Origin: Candidatus Rifleibacteriota bacterium
GTDB taxonomy: Bacteria; UBP17; UBA6191; JACPRK01
DNA length: 7,498 nucleotides
Reading direction: 5' to 3'
Assembly: GCA_016213865.1 (NCBI GenBank)
Contig: JACQZL010000056.1
Location: 1 to 7,498 of the forward strand
In this document: piece by piece, positions 1-6,657 of the stretch
Position numbering within the stretch: position 1 is the first letter of the stretch
How the letters are laid out: each line of letters starts with the position of its first letter
Notes under the pieces: generated by a model
What the model was told of the DNA's origin: nothing
Databases searched by the model: none
The model's input: only the letters and a program-made list of their open reading frames with translations
Program-made: the position numbers and the translations under genes

Positions 1-2385
1 GAGCAGCTTCTTGATGGCCGCCGCTTCCTCGTCGATCTGCCTCTGGACCTCGGCGAGCTTGGTGCCGTACTTGGCCCGGGAGGCCGCCCGACACTGCGCC
101 GCGATGGTGAGGCTCGGCTTCACGCAGTGCATCTCGGTCCACAGACTCAACACGCGCGGCCGCCCGTCGTCCTCCAGGACCCGGGCATACGCCTGGTAGT
201 TGGGCAGGTTCACCAGGTCCGCCGGGTCGACGTCATTGCCGAACTGCCGGGCCACCGTGACGGCGTCCTCGTTTCCCACCCTGAACGCGAGGATCGTCCC
301 CACGTTCCCGAAAATACCGTCCACCAGCCGGTTCCCCATCCTGCCCGTGTCCCGCAACTGGCTCAGGTACTGGTTGGCCAGCACCAGGGACACGCCGAAC
401 TTGCGCCCCTCGGCCAGCAGAATTGGAAACGAGTCCGTCAGGAAGTTCTGGAACTCGTCGGCATAGACGACGAACAGCTTGCGGTCAGCCTGCGCCAGCC
501 TCGCCCGTCCCAGGATGGAATCCTGGATCTTCGTCATCAGCAGGAACCCGAGGAATCGGACGGTCATCTCCCCCAGGAGCCCTGACGGCAGCCGGATCAG
601 GAGGATCTTCCCTTGCTCGATCACCTGGCCCAGGTCGAGCTTGCAGGTGCGCTGCCCGAACAGCCCGCGAGCGGCCATGCGATTGAGGCAGACGTCGAAC
701 TTCGACAGGAAGTACGTCATCGAACCATCCGACCGCGAGGACTTCACGTCCTTGAGCCACTCGTCGATGAACTCCGCCAGGGTCGGATCCGTGATCACGT
801 CCCGCGTCCGCTCGAGCAGTCGCTGATTGCGCAGGAAGGTCGGAAAGGCCAGGAGTGTCACGGGACGCGGAATCAGCCCCTGGTTGGCCAGTCTCATCAT
901 GATGAGCAGGAGGCTCCTGACCGTGTACTGGAAGACGGGGCCGACGAAGTCGGCCGGCCACATCCGCCAGAACAGCGTCAGGATCTCCTCGCAGACACGG
1001 TCCTGCTCCTCCCGGTCCTTGCAGTCCAGCGGATTGACTCCGACGGGGCAGGCTCCGTCCGTTGGGTCGATCAGCACCACGTCGTCCAGCCGGCTCCGCG
1101 GCATCGTCGCCATCACCCGCTCGGCCAGGTCGCCATGCGGATCGATGACGGCCACCCCGAGCCCGGCTTCGAGGTCCTGCATGATGCAGGAGTGCAGGAA
1201 CATCGACTTGCCGGCGCCCGTCTGCCCGAGGACGTAGAGATGGCGGCAACGGGCCTGGTCGGCAACCGCAACTCGCCGCGCTTCGTCCCGGCGCCCGTTC
1301 CTGCCGAGCTTCAACCCCACGGCCGGTACGAGCGGAGAAGCCATCAAGAACCGGCTCGTCCGACAAGGCAGCCCGTGCAGCGGTCCGGCGAGGATCGGCA
1401 AGCGAAAGGCCTTCGCTGCTTGCCGGACCGTGAACAGTCGCCGGAGTCGCGAGGGTTCCTCCGCGGCCCCGGGCGACGGCTCCGTGGGCTCCCCGGACAG
1501 CAGTGGCCGCAGACTCCCGGCCTCGGGCAATCGCACCAGCTCGTAAGCACCGTCGAGCGTCGGGCCCGGACGTCCACCGCCTCCCCCCGCGTCTGCGACC
1601 TCCCGGACCAGGGCGGCCACGACCCCAGCCGGCAGGGGCCCCTCCGAGTCGATGCAGAGCCGCATCGACACGAGTTGATCTCGGGAGCGGAGCAGGGACG
1701 CCGCCAGCTCGACCGCGCCGCTGAGAGGCATCACCCAGGCGGGCGGGACCGTTCCCCCGCCGGCCTGAGCAAGCCCCAGCAGCGGCAGCAGCTCGGATTC
1801 CTCCCACGGGAAGAGCCTGGCCGGTCTGACAGCGAGTCTCACCCGCGCCCGGGACTCGGCACTCATCAGCGAGCGAGGCAGGGCGGCGAATTCGGTCGTC
1901 CCTCCTCTGAAGGGCAGCACCCAGTCCTGGCCGCAAGCACCGTCGGGAACGGTGCGGCGCAGCATCTCCAGCCGGCAGCCGATGGTGAAAGGTGCCCACA
2001 GAGCCTCCAGCTCCTTTGCGTCCACGATGCCGTCCGACTCCTGAAGCCTGGACGTGCCTCGGAGCCCGCAGCAGACAGCCTCGTGCAACTTCACCGCGCG
2101 AGCCCTGGCCTCCAGGGCCGTCTCGGCGCGGACCCCGGCGAAGAGGGCGAGCCGAACGCGCGAGCGCCAAGGCTCGTCGCGATCCGGCAGCCCGACATAG
2201 TGCAGCTCCAACCACCGATCGTCCAGAGGCAGCGCAAGCTGGGCGAGCAGTTCTTCCTGCAGGACGTTCAACCGCTCCGCATCCTCCCCGGACGCGAACC
2301 CCAGCCCCCGGACCTCGAAACCCGTGAGGGCGTCGAACCCGCCGTTCGACTGCGGGACAACCAGGACCGCCGCCCTCGTTCTCAT
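1..2385 (-). CDS. HerA/TraD-type DNA-translocating ATPase, C-terminus beyond the window
   Basis: The ATG at 2385 opens a frame of 795 codons that is still open at base 1, so the C-terminus is missing. Seen: Walker A GQTGAGKS at residues 387-394, the strand motif VIDPHGDL around D415, Walker B as YADEFQNF with D643 and E644, a sensor-like LANQYLSQL just after it, and FRVGNEDA with R702 as a likely arginine finger. This order is typical of HerA, VirB4 and TraD/TraG-type hexameric ATPases, which pump DNA using ATP. The first 370 or so residues are a separate domain with no nucleotide-binding motif, recalling the N-terminal regions of VirB4-like proteins. No membrane segment is evident, so a soluble cytoplasmic motor is more likely than a membrane-bound coupling protein. 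The visible end (AEVQRQIDEEAAAIKKLL) looks like a coiled coil. The start overlaps the preceding stop as ATGA, with GGGAGG 8 bases upstream, so the two genes are probably translationally coupled. Confidence 0.9.
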   Translation of the reverse strand, partial: MRTRAAVLVVPQSNGGFDALTGFEVRGLGFASGEDAERLNVLQEELLAQLALPLDDRWLELHYVGLPDRDEPWRSRVRLALFAGVRAETALEARARAVKLHEAVCCGLRGTSRLQESDGIVDAKELEALWAPFTIGCRLEMLRRTVPDGACGQDWVLPFRGGTTEFAALPRSLMSAESRARVRLAVRPARLFPWEESELLPLLGLAQAGGGTVPPAWVMPLSGAVELAASLLRSRDQLVSMRLCIDSEGPLPAGVVAALVREVADAGGGGGRPGPTLDGAYELVRLPEAGSLRPLLSGEPTEPSPGAAEEPSRLRRLFTVRQAAKAFRLPILAGPLHGLPCRTSRFLMASPLVPAVGLKLGRNGRRDEARRVAVADQARCRHLYVLGQTGAGKSMFLHSCIMQDLEAGLGVAVIDPHGDLAERVMATMPRSRLDDVVLIDPTDGACPVGVNPLDCKDREEQDRVCEEILTLFWRMWPADFVGPVFQYTVRSLLLIMMRLANQGLIPRPVTLLAFPTFLRNQRLLERTRDVITDPTLAEFIDEWLKDVKSSRSDGSMTYFLSKFDVCLNRMAARGLFGQRTCKLDLGQVIEQGKILLIRLPSGLLGEMTVRFLGFLLMTKIQDSILGRARLAQADRKLFVVYADEFQNFLTDSFPILLAEGRKFGVSLVLANQYLSQLRDTGRMGNRLVDGIFGNVGTILAFRVGNEDAVTVARQFGNDVDPADLVNLPNYQAYARVLEDDGRPRVLSLWTEMHCVKPSLTIAAQCRAASRAKYGTKLAEVQRQIDEEAAAIKKLL

Positions 2386-4403
2386 GCGTCCGGCCTCCCG
2401 TCGGGTCTCCGCGGGGCCTCGCACGTCCGGCCCCCGGCGCCGGCGGCTCGTGCCCCCGCCTGTCCCGGGACATCGCCGGGCTCCGACACTGCACCGCCGG
2501 TGCTCGTGGGAGCCGCCGACCCGCTCCGGTCGGGCCCGCGGAAGGGCACGACGTGGAGCTTCCTGGCCAGGCGAGGGTTCTCCGGGAAGAGCCGTCTGGC
2601 GGTCTGGTCCGTCCCCGGCGCGGAACGGCACTCCTTCAGAAAGCCCACCGTCGTAGACCCAATCGGGGCATTGACTCCCAGGATGAGGATGGCCCGTCTC
2701 GCATCCGGTCCGGCGTCCTCTCCGTCGAGCCGGCCACGTTCCAGCAACTGGTCCAGGCGGGCCAGCAGCGCCGGCTGGGCGCGGTCCGCGTTCTCGAGGC
2801 AGACCACCGAGAAGGGCTGTCTGGCGAGGTGCTTCGTCAACAGTCCACCTCTCTTGGCGGCACCCAGCAAGGACTCCGCGTCGACCAGGCCCGGGCCCAG
2901 ATCCGCCGAGAAGAAGTGCCCCTCGCCGTACCTCGCATCCGCAAGCGCCCGGGCCATCGCGGACTTCGAGCTATTCTCGGCGCCCACGAAGAGGAGGGCC
3001 GCTGCCGTCGTCCCGGGCTCCCCAGGCCTGTCCTCCAGAGCGTGTTCGGCAACTGCGGCCGCGACTGCGCGACAAGCCTCCTCCTGACCGGGAACCCGCG
3101 CGACCAACAGGGTCGTCAGGCTCCCGGAGTCGCTTCCGGTCACGGCCAGCTTCTCCACGGGCAACCGCGCCCAGTCGGCGCCGGCAAGGCGAAGGCTCTC
3201 CACCTCCAGTCTCACGCGTTTGCCGGCGCGGGGCGTGCGGCGTCTCGCGCGCTCCATCAAGTCCAACGCCGACTCCGGCAGTGCTCGCCCGACGGCACAC
3301 CGGGCCGCGAGCCGAACCGTTTCGTCCAGGGCCTCTTCGTCCAGTTCAGCGCCGAGCCAGGTCTCGAGCCGGCCGCGGTCCTGGCGCAGGGCCTCGCGGG
3401 CTTCCTCCGGGGTTCTCCCGCCGACCGAAACCTCGGCGAGACAGTCCGCCAGCGCCGGGGCCGAGGAGAGCAGACGCTCGTACTCGTCCCGGCGGGCCAG
3501 GGCAACAATCCTGCCCGAGGCCAGCCAGTTTCTTGCCGGGTCCACCCGGGCGCCCTCTAACGACTCCACCAGGTCCCGCACGAACAGGACATGACCCGAA
3601 GCGCAGGACCCCCGAAACCGGATGGCCGCCTCGCGTCCCCCGCCGTTCATCCGCTCTCCGAGAGTCCCCCGCGATTCCCAGGCGGTGCAGCCGGGATGGA
3701 CGCCATCCCAAGCCCGGACCAGTACGGGCACGGCGCCTTCCCAGACCGCCGCCGGGTCGACGCCGGATTCCGCCACCATCACGCTCACCTGGCCCCCGCG
3801 GCCTTCCATCGACCTGACGACGGCCGCAAGCTCCTCGTCGCGACCCACACACGGCCGCCGAGGCTCCCCCCGCACCTCCTCGAGCCGCAACCGTGCCGAC
3901 AAGTTGCTTGCTCCGAGCTGCCGAAAGAAGCTGGAGTCATTGCCACGGCGCTCCAGGGCAGGCACTTTCGTCGCGCGGATGGCGATCGCCTCCACCCGAG
4001 CAGCAGTCTCCTGCCCCAGCAAGTCGCCCACCTCCGGCCACCAGCTTGCATCCAACCCGCCGCTGGCCGCGGACACCCCGTGCGTCACGAAGTCCGAAAG
4101 AACGCTGCCCAAATTGGCCAACCGGTGGCCGGGATCGAGCCGCAGAGCGTCGAGGAAATGGCGCCGGGCCTCCTGCACGCTGCCGTGACCCATGAGCAGC
4201 CGAAACCCCAGCAGCGCGACCGGCTCCGGATCTTCCGGGCGTCTCCGCGCAGCCTCACGGTACGTCCTCTCGAGGTCCCGAGCGTTCGGCGCAACCGGGT
4301 CTGCGGATTCGCGCGCGACCCGCCCGGCAGAGCTGGGCCTGCTCTCTCCCAACTCGAAGTCGGGCGGCTCTGCGTTCCCCCAATCGGACCGGCAAGTAGT
4401 CAT
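2382..4403 (-). CDS. Degenerate ClpA/ClpC-like tandem AAA+ protein with TPR-like N-terminus (probable pseudo-ATPase)
   Basis: A 673-residue protein. Residues 44-105 look like TPR helices (LERTYREAARRRPEDPEPVA, then HFLDALRLDPGHRLANLG). D1 begins at VGRDEEL (186-192). Its Walker A position reads AESGVDPAAVWEG (211-223), with DPA in place of GKT. Its Walker B reads LFVRD (273-277) instead of FIDE, and the usual RRF arginine-finger site is DCL (320-322). DEYERLL and LPESALDLMERA match conserved Clp segments. D2 begins near LPVEKL (414-419). Its Walker A is GAENSSKS (474-481), which keeps K480 but has S479 for glycine. Walker B is LEN (536-538) instead of LDE; N578 keeps the sensor-1 Asn. The C-terminal sensor-2 domain is replaced by about 50 Ala/Gly/Pro/Arg-rich residues, and there is no ClpB-type M domain. 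The fold is therefore Clp-like, but hydrolysis is doubtful. I chose the ATG at 4403 because it has GGAGAG 8 bases upstream; the in-frame TTG at 4508 adds 35 Pro-rich residues and lacks a good site. Confidence 0.85.
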   Translation of the reverse strand: MTTCRSDWGNAEPPDFELGESRPSSAGRVARESADPVAPNARDLERTYREAARRRPEDPEPVALLGFRLLMGHGSVQEARRHFLDALRLDPGHRLANLGSVLSDFVTHGVSAASGGLDASWWPEVGDLLGQETAARVEAIAIRATKVPALERRGNDSSFFRQLGASNLSARLRLEEVRGEPRRPCVGRDEELAAVVRSMEGRGGQVSVMVAESGVDPAAVWEGAVPVLVRAWDGVHPGCTAWESRGTLGERMNGGGREAAIRFRGSCASGHVLFVRDLVESLEGARVDPARNWLASGRIVALARRDEYERLLSSAPALADCLAEVSVGGRTPEEAREALRQDRGRLETWLGAELDEEALDETVRLAARCAVGRALPESALDLMERARRRTPRAGKRVRLEVESLRLAGADWARLPVEKLAVTGSDSGSLTTLLVARVPGQEEACRAVAAAVAEHALEDRPGEPGTTAAALLFVGAENSSKSAMARALADARYGEGHFFSADLGPGLVDAESLLGAAKRGGLLTKHLARQPFSVVCLENADRAQPALLARLDQLLERGRLDGEDAGPDARRAILILGVNAPIGSTTVGFLKECRSAPGTDQTARRLFPENPRLARKLHVVPFRGPDRSGSAAPTSTGGAVSEPGDVPGQAGARAAGAGGRTCEAPRRPDGRPDA
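2394..2399 (-). promoter_or_regulatory. Ribosome binding site of the HerA-like gene
   Basis: GGGAGG lies 8 bases before the ATG at 2385 and inside the last codons of the Clp-like gene. Together with the ATGA stop/start overlap it supports coupled or re-initiated translation of the two genes. Confidence 0.75.
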
Positions 4404-4411
4404 GAATCGAG

Positions 4412-4417
4412 CTCTCC
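4412..4417 (-). promoter_or_regulatory. Ribosome binding site that sets the start of the Clp-like gene
   Basis: GGAGAG lies 8 bases before the ATG at 4403. This favours that start over the longer in-frame TTG at 4508. I found no convincing -35/-10 pair for the operon within the 200 bases upstream. Confidence 0.65.
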
Positions 4418-4654
4418 AGGGCGCCGCGCCACCGCAGGCCGACGGCCAGGTCAGGGGTGCGGGAAGCGGCCGACCGAAGAGAGGCGCGGGAGGCTCGCCA
4501 GGTTTCAACCGCTGCGGACGGTGAGGGAGGCAGCGCCGGGGAGCAAACGCGCAGGAACCTCGCGGCTCGGGCCTCGCCCAATTGCATTAGATCGTGGTGG
4601 TTCCCATCCCCTGCCATGGGTTTGCCGGCGAGGCCGCAACGATGGCCACGCCGC

Positions 4655-4750
4655 AAGGTAGAAGCGGCTTCCAGCCGCTTTCTGGGCGCCCGGTCACGCG
4701 ACGGCGACTTGCCTGGACCTGTGGAAGCGGCAGGATGCCGCCTCTACCTT
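4655..4750. repeat. REP/BIME-like paired hairpin element
   Basis: The outer ends AAGGTAGAAGCGGC (4655-4668) and GCCGCCTCTACCTT (4737-4750) are inverted repeats with one mismatch in 14. Each end also forms its own hairpin. AAGCGGC-TTCCA-GCCGCTT at 4662-4680 is a perfect 7-bp stem. GCGGCA-GGA-TGCCGC at 4727-4741 is a perfect 6-bp stem. Two head-to-head hairpins of this kind are the hallmark of BIME elements mobilised by RAYT (TnpA-REP) transposases. No RAYT gene is in the window. Confidence 0.65.
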
Positions 4751-4759
4751 TCCGACGCC

Positions 4760-4778
4760 CGTCAGGCCTTTCCTGACG
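4760..4778. repeat. Perfect 7-bp hairpin, function unknown
   Basis: CGTCAGG-CCTTT-CCTGACG has a perfect 7-bp stem and a 5-base loop. It lies about 200 bases downstream of the mini-array in the minus direction, so it could help end an array transcript. No T-run follows on either strand, so it is not a canonical intrinsic terminator. It may belong to the surrounding inverted-repeat element. Confidence 0.35.
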
Positions 4779-4980
4779 CTGGATTTAATGCCATTGGGCC
4801 TCGCCCCTCGAGCGATAGCGCGCTGCCACCTCTCGGTCCCGCAGGCACCGGGGCACCGAGGGACACGAGTCGCCGCAAACAGGCCAGCACGCGACACCAG
4901 CATCTCCTGAACCTATACAAGGGGACCCGCGCCACGGCGCCTTGCTGGGCAACGCAACCAAGTGCCTTGCCATTTCCGTC

Positions 4981-5089
4981 CATCGCCCCCTCTGAAGCGA
5001 CGAAGAGGGGCGGAAGCTGCGATGAGCATGCCCCGCTCGCAGACCATCGTTGCGTTTCAATCCTCTGAAGCGAGGAAGAGGGGTGGAAC
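4981..5089 (-). CRISPR. Minimal CRISPR array: one repeat, one spacer, one degenerate terminal repeat
   Basis: Read on the minus strand, the first repeat is 5089-5054 (36 bp). It starts GTTCCACCCC and ends GAGGATTGAAAC. ATTGAAAC is the usual 8-base crRNA 5' handle of many type I and III systems. The second copy at 5016-4981 is also 36 bp. It keeps the core almost unchanged (plus-strand TCTGAAGCGA, one mismatch, then GAAGAGGGG) but has lost the ATTGAAAC end, as expected for the repeat furthest from the leader. The 37 bp between them (5053-5017) is a normal spacer length. An internal CCTCT/AGAGG pairing is conserved in both copies. The orientation puts the leader and cas1 upstream. With only two copies, exact repeat ends are uncertain by a base or two. 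An array worn down to one spacer, or a newly founded one, would both look like this. Confidence 0.65.
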
Positions 5090-5330
5090 AACACCCCCGG
5101 CGTTTGGCTCTGGGAGCGGGCTGTACGAGCGGAATGTGCGAACCTCCCGCGACCTCCGGAAAAACGACCCTGATACAACGACATTGCCGAAGCCGAGAGC
5201 CCGCCCGTGATGCCCTGTTTCGCGATCACCCCCCTCCGTCGAGCTAGTCGTGATGCGGGTTCTGGATCCGCCGACCCCCGAAAATCCTCGATCTTCCCTG
5301 TCTGGGAGCGAATGTGCGAGATCGAACGAA
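5090..5330 (-). promoter_or_regulatory. Putative CRISPR leader with duplicated 10-base motifs
   Basis: This lies directly upstream of the first repeat on the minus strand. TCGCACATTC occurs exactly twice (5319-5310 and 5141-5132), as does CGCTCCCAGA (5310-5301 and 5118-5109). In the far copy the two words overlap by one base; in the near copy they are 13 bases apart. A looser shared segment is TTTTTCCGGAGGTCG near 5170-5153, compared with ATTTTCGGGGGTCGG near 5284-5269. Leaders hold array promoters and adaptation-protein binding sites, so the repeated words could be such sites or traces of a duplicated leader. I see no convincing promoter immediately before the repeat and no protein-coding signal here. 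Confidence 0.45.
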
Positions 5331-5388
5331 GTCAAGCCATTCTCGAGGGGTACCTGGAGGTCCGCGCGAGGGGTTTTCAGAGCCTCCT

Positions 5389-5538
5389 TTAGCATGAAAC
5401 TGGGTTTTCCTGGCTTCCGATCGACGCGCAGTAGCATCCATGCCGACAAACCACTTTGCCGTTCTCGAAAGGCCGCACCAGTACGGCATGGTCGGAGAGC
5501 AGCGGAGGCTGAAGCCCGATCCAGGGCGACAAGTGCAC
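5389..5538 (-). CDS. Doubtful 49-residue cysteine-containing ORF between cas1 and the array
   Basis: A GTG at 5538 opens 49 codons ending in TAA. The product includes LSDHAVLVRPFENGKVVCRHG followed by CYCAS, so four cysteines in all with the last residue. Residue composition is protein-like and roughly two thirds of codons end in G or C. Against it, GGAAGG abuts the GTG with no spacing, no other start is available before an upstream stop, and I do not recognise the sequence. It occupies the place where cas2 often sits but has none of the Cas2 features. It lies about 70 bases downstream of a promoter-like sequence. It could be a small accessory protein, a remnant of a lost gene, or chance. Confidence 0.2.
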   Translation of the reverse strand: MHLSPWIGLQPPLLSDHAVLVRPFENGKVVCRHGCYCASIGSQENPVSC

Positions 5539-5616
5539 CCTTCCCGTCGCGCCGGGGGGTCTGGACTCTCTTGCTCGACCGCTCCATCATCTGCGCCTCG
5601 CCTTGCCGTCTTCTGG

Positions 5617-5644
5617 AGTGTAGCACGATTGCCGCGGTCGTCAA
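5617..5644 (-). promoter_or_regulatory. Sigma70-like promoter just after cas1
   Basis: TTGACG (5644-5639), a 16-base spacer, then TACACT (5622-5617), read on the minus strand and starting five bases after the cas1 stop. The -35 matches 5 of 6 consensus bases and the -10 matches 4 of 6. It points towards the leader and array. A transcript starting near 5610 would run about 520 bases before reaching the first repeat, so it may serve the small ORF or a long leader RNA instead. Confidence 0.35.
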
Positions 5645-5648
5645 GGTC

Positions 5649-6650
5649 TCACCTCCACTCCATCGGAACATACTCCCCCTCCCCGCGGACCCAGCTCCGG
5701 TAGCTCAACGCTTGCAGCCGGGCGAACTCCCGATAGTCCACCGTTCGGCCGCTCGGACCGTGAAAGGAGGTCTCCGCCATCCGCTCGTGGTACAGCTTCA
5801 CGTACCTGGCCAACCCCACCTCCGTCATCCGGGTCCCGGCCTCGCCCCCGTCGACGAAGTCCCTGGCCGTCAGCTCGAAGCGGTTGATGACCGCAAGGAC
5901 CAGGCTGTCGACCACGCAGCGCATCTCTTCCATCAGGTCCAGCGCCAGCGAGGGACGCCCGTTCTTGAGCTCGTGCAGGTTGCTCAGGTACGGGTCCAGT
6001 GCCGCCACCTGGATGGCCGACAGCACTTGCCCGAAGAGCAGCGTGTAGCCAAAGGAGAGCAGCGCGTTCACCGGGTCCTTGGGCGGTCGCCGGTTCCTTC
6101 CCTCGAAGCCCAGCTCCTGCTTCAGGTTCCTTCGCAGCCCCGCGAAGTACTCCCGGGCGGCCGTCCCCTCGAGGCCCATCAGGCTTTCGACACTCGAGGC
6201 AGTCAGCGCCTCGTCCGCCAGCAGCTTGAGCCGCGCGCGCGTCTTCGCGTCCTGCTCTCCGGTTCCATCGCTCCGGCGTCGCAGCACGACTCTCGAGTTG
6301 CCGATCTTCGCCGCCACCAGCTTGCGGGCCAGTTCCAGCTTGCGCTTCTCGTCCAGGGCCAGTTTGTACTGGGCAAAGCGCGTCTCGGTCGCCAGCACGC
6401 CCAGGGGACAGCCGCGGGCCAGGAACCGGCCCTGCTTGGTCAGGTAGACCAGGTCGATCCCCTCGCGCGCCAGGTGTACGAAGGCCGAGCTGGTCACCTC
6501 CACGCTGCCGAAGAGCAGCACCCGCTCCAGCCGGAAGAGCGGCACGTCCTGCAGGACGGCGCCCCGCGAATCCCGCACCAGCAGACGGCCCGCCACCCGG
6601 TGGACGTGGGCCCCCTGCTCCACCACGTAGAGTGACGTCGGGCTGTCCAC
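5649..6650 (-). CDS. cas1: CRISPR-associated endonuclease/integrase Cas1
   Basis: A full-length Cas1 of 333 residues. Cas1 is the metal-dependent integrase that inserts new spacers into the leader-proximal end of an array, normally as a Cas1-Cas2 complex. The N-terminal beta domain is recognisable (SLYVVEQGAHVHR, then LLFGSVEVTSSAFVHLAREG). The catalytic alpha domain has LMGLEGTAAREYF with E161, DPVNALLSFGYTLLFGQV (192-209), LHELKNGRPSLALDLMEEMR with H226, and the acidic cluster D238/E241/E242. All expected metal ligands are therefore present and it should be active. The start is GTG at 6650, supported by AGGAGGTGA ending 7 bases upstream. The style resembles Cas1 proteins of type III and related type I loci, but I cannot assign the subtype. 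No cas2 follows; the nearest upstream gene ends 21 bases away, suggesting one operon. Confidence 0.95.
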   Translation of the reverse strand: MDSPTSLYVVEQGAHVHRVAGRLLVRDSRGAVLQDVPLFRLERVLLFGSVEVTSSAFVHLAREGIDLVYLTKQGRFLARGCPLGVLATETRFAQYKLALDEKRKLELARKLVAAKIGNSRVVLRRRSDGTGEQDAKTRARLKLLADEALTASSVESLMGLEGTAAREYFAGLRRNLKQELGFEGRNRRPPKDPVNALLSFGYTLLFGQVLSAIQVAALDPYLSNLHELKNGRPSLALDLMEEMRCVVDSLVLAVINRFELTARDFVDGGEAGTRMTEVGLARYVKLYHERMAETSFHGPSGRTVDYREFARLQALSYRSWVRGEGEYVPMEWR

Positions 6651-6657
6651 GGGCCGC

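Larger units (their letters stand above)
4569..4806. repeat. Element of about 240 bp with 25-bp imperfect terminal inverted repeats
   Basis: Bases 4569-4593 and the reverse complement of 4782-4806 match at 20 of 25 positions. Both have the form GGGCnnnGCCCAATnGCATT followed by AnATC, and GGGCnnnGCCC can itself fold. CTC flanks both outer ends (4566-4568 and 4807-4809), a possible 3-bp target duplication that is short enough to be chance. The element has no coding capacity and encloses the REP-like unit at 4655-4750. It could be a non-autonomous mobile element or a nested repeat; which one cannot be decided from a single copy. It fills much of the gene-free stretch 4404-4980; outside the repeats I see no gene there. 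Confidence 0.5.

Noticed and set aside
485..2494. 669-codon open frame on the minus strand
   Set aside because: It is an off-frame shadow of the HerA-like gene. It is Gly/Arg/Ala-rich and lacks motifs, while the neighbouring frame has Walker A, Walker B and the conserved spacing.
613..3087. 824-codon open frame on the plus strand
   Set aside because: It lies antisense to the HerA-like and Clp-like genes, spans their junction, and has a Gln/Pro/Arg-rich composition with no recognisable domain. It is a by-product of high GC and biased codon use.
4404..4508. N-terminal extension of the Clp-like gene from a TTG at 4508
   Set aside because: The extra 35 residues are Pro/Ala-rich with no motif, and the TTG lacks a good ribosome binding site. 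The ATG at 4403 has one at ideal spacing.
4255..4656. 133-codon minus-strand ORF overlapping the start of the Clp-like gene
   Set aside because: Its first part looks somewhat protein-like, but it has no ribosome binding site, begins within the inverted-repeat element, and its second half is an off-frame shadow of the Clp-like gene.
4900..4975. TATAGG with an adjacent AGGAG on the minus strand as a promoter and start for a small gene
   Set aside because: No -35 element lies at a suitable distance, and the downstream frames have no protein-like character.
5057..5671. 204-codon minus-strand ORF after cas1, considered as cas2
   Set aside because: It has no Cas2 ferredoxin-like start (a hydrophobic strand ending in YD), is much longer than Cas2, overlaps the cas1 end, and runs through the leader into the CRISPR repeat.
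5250..6635. 461-codon open frame on the plus strand
   Set aside because: It is antisense to cas1, whose family motifs are unmistakable on the other strand.
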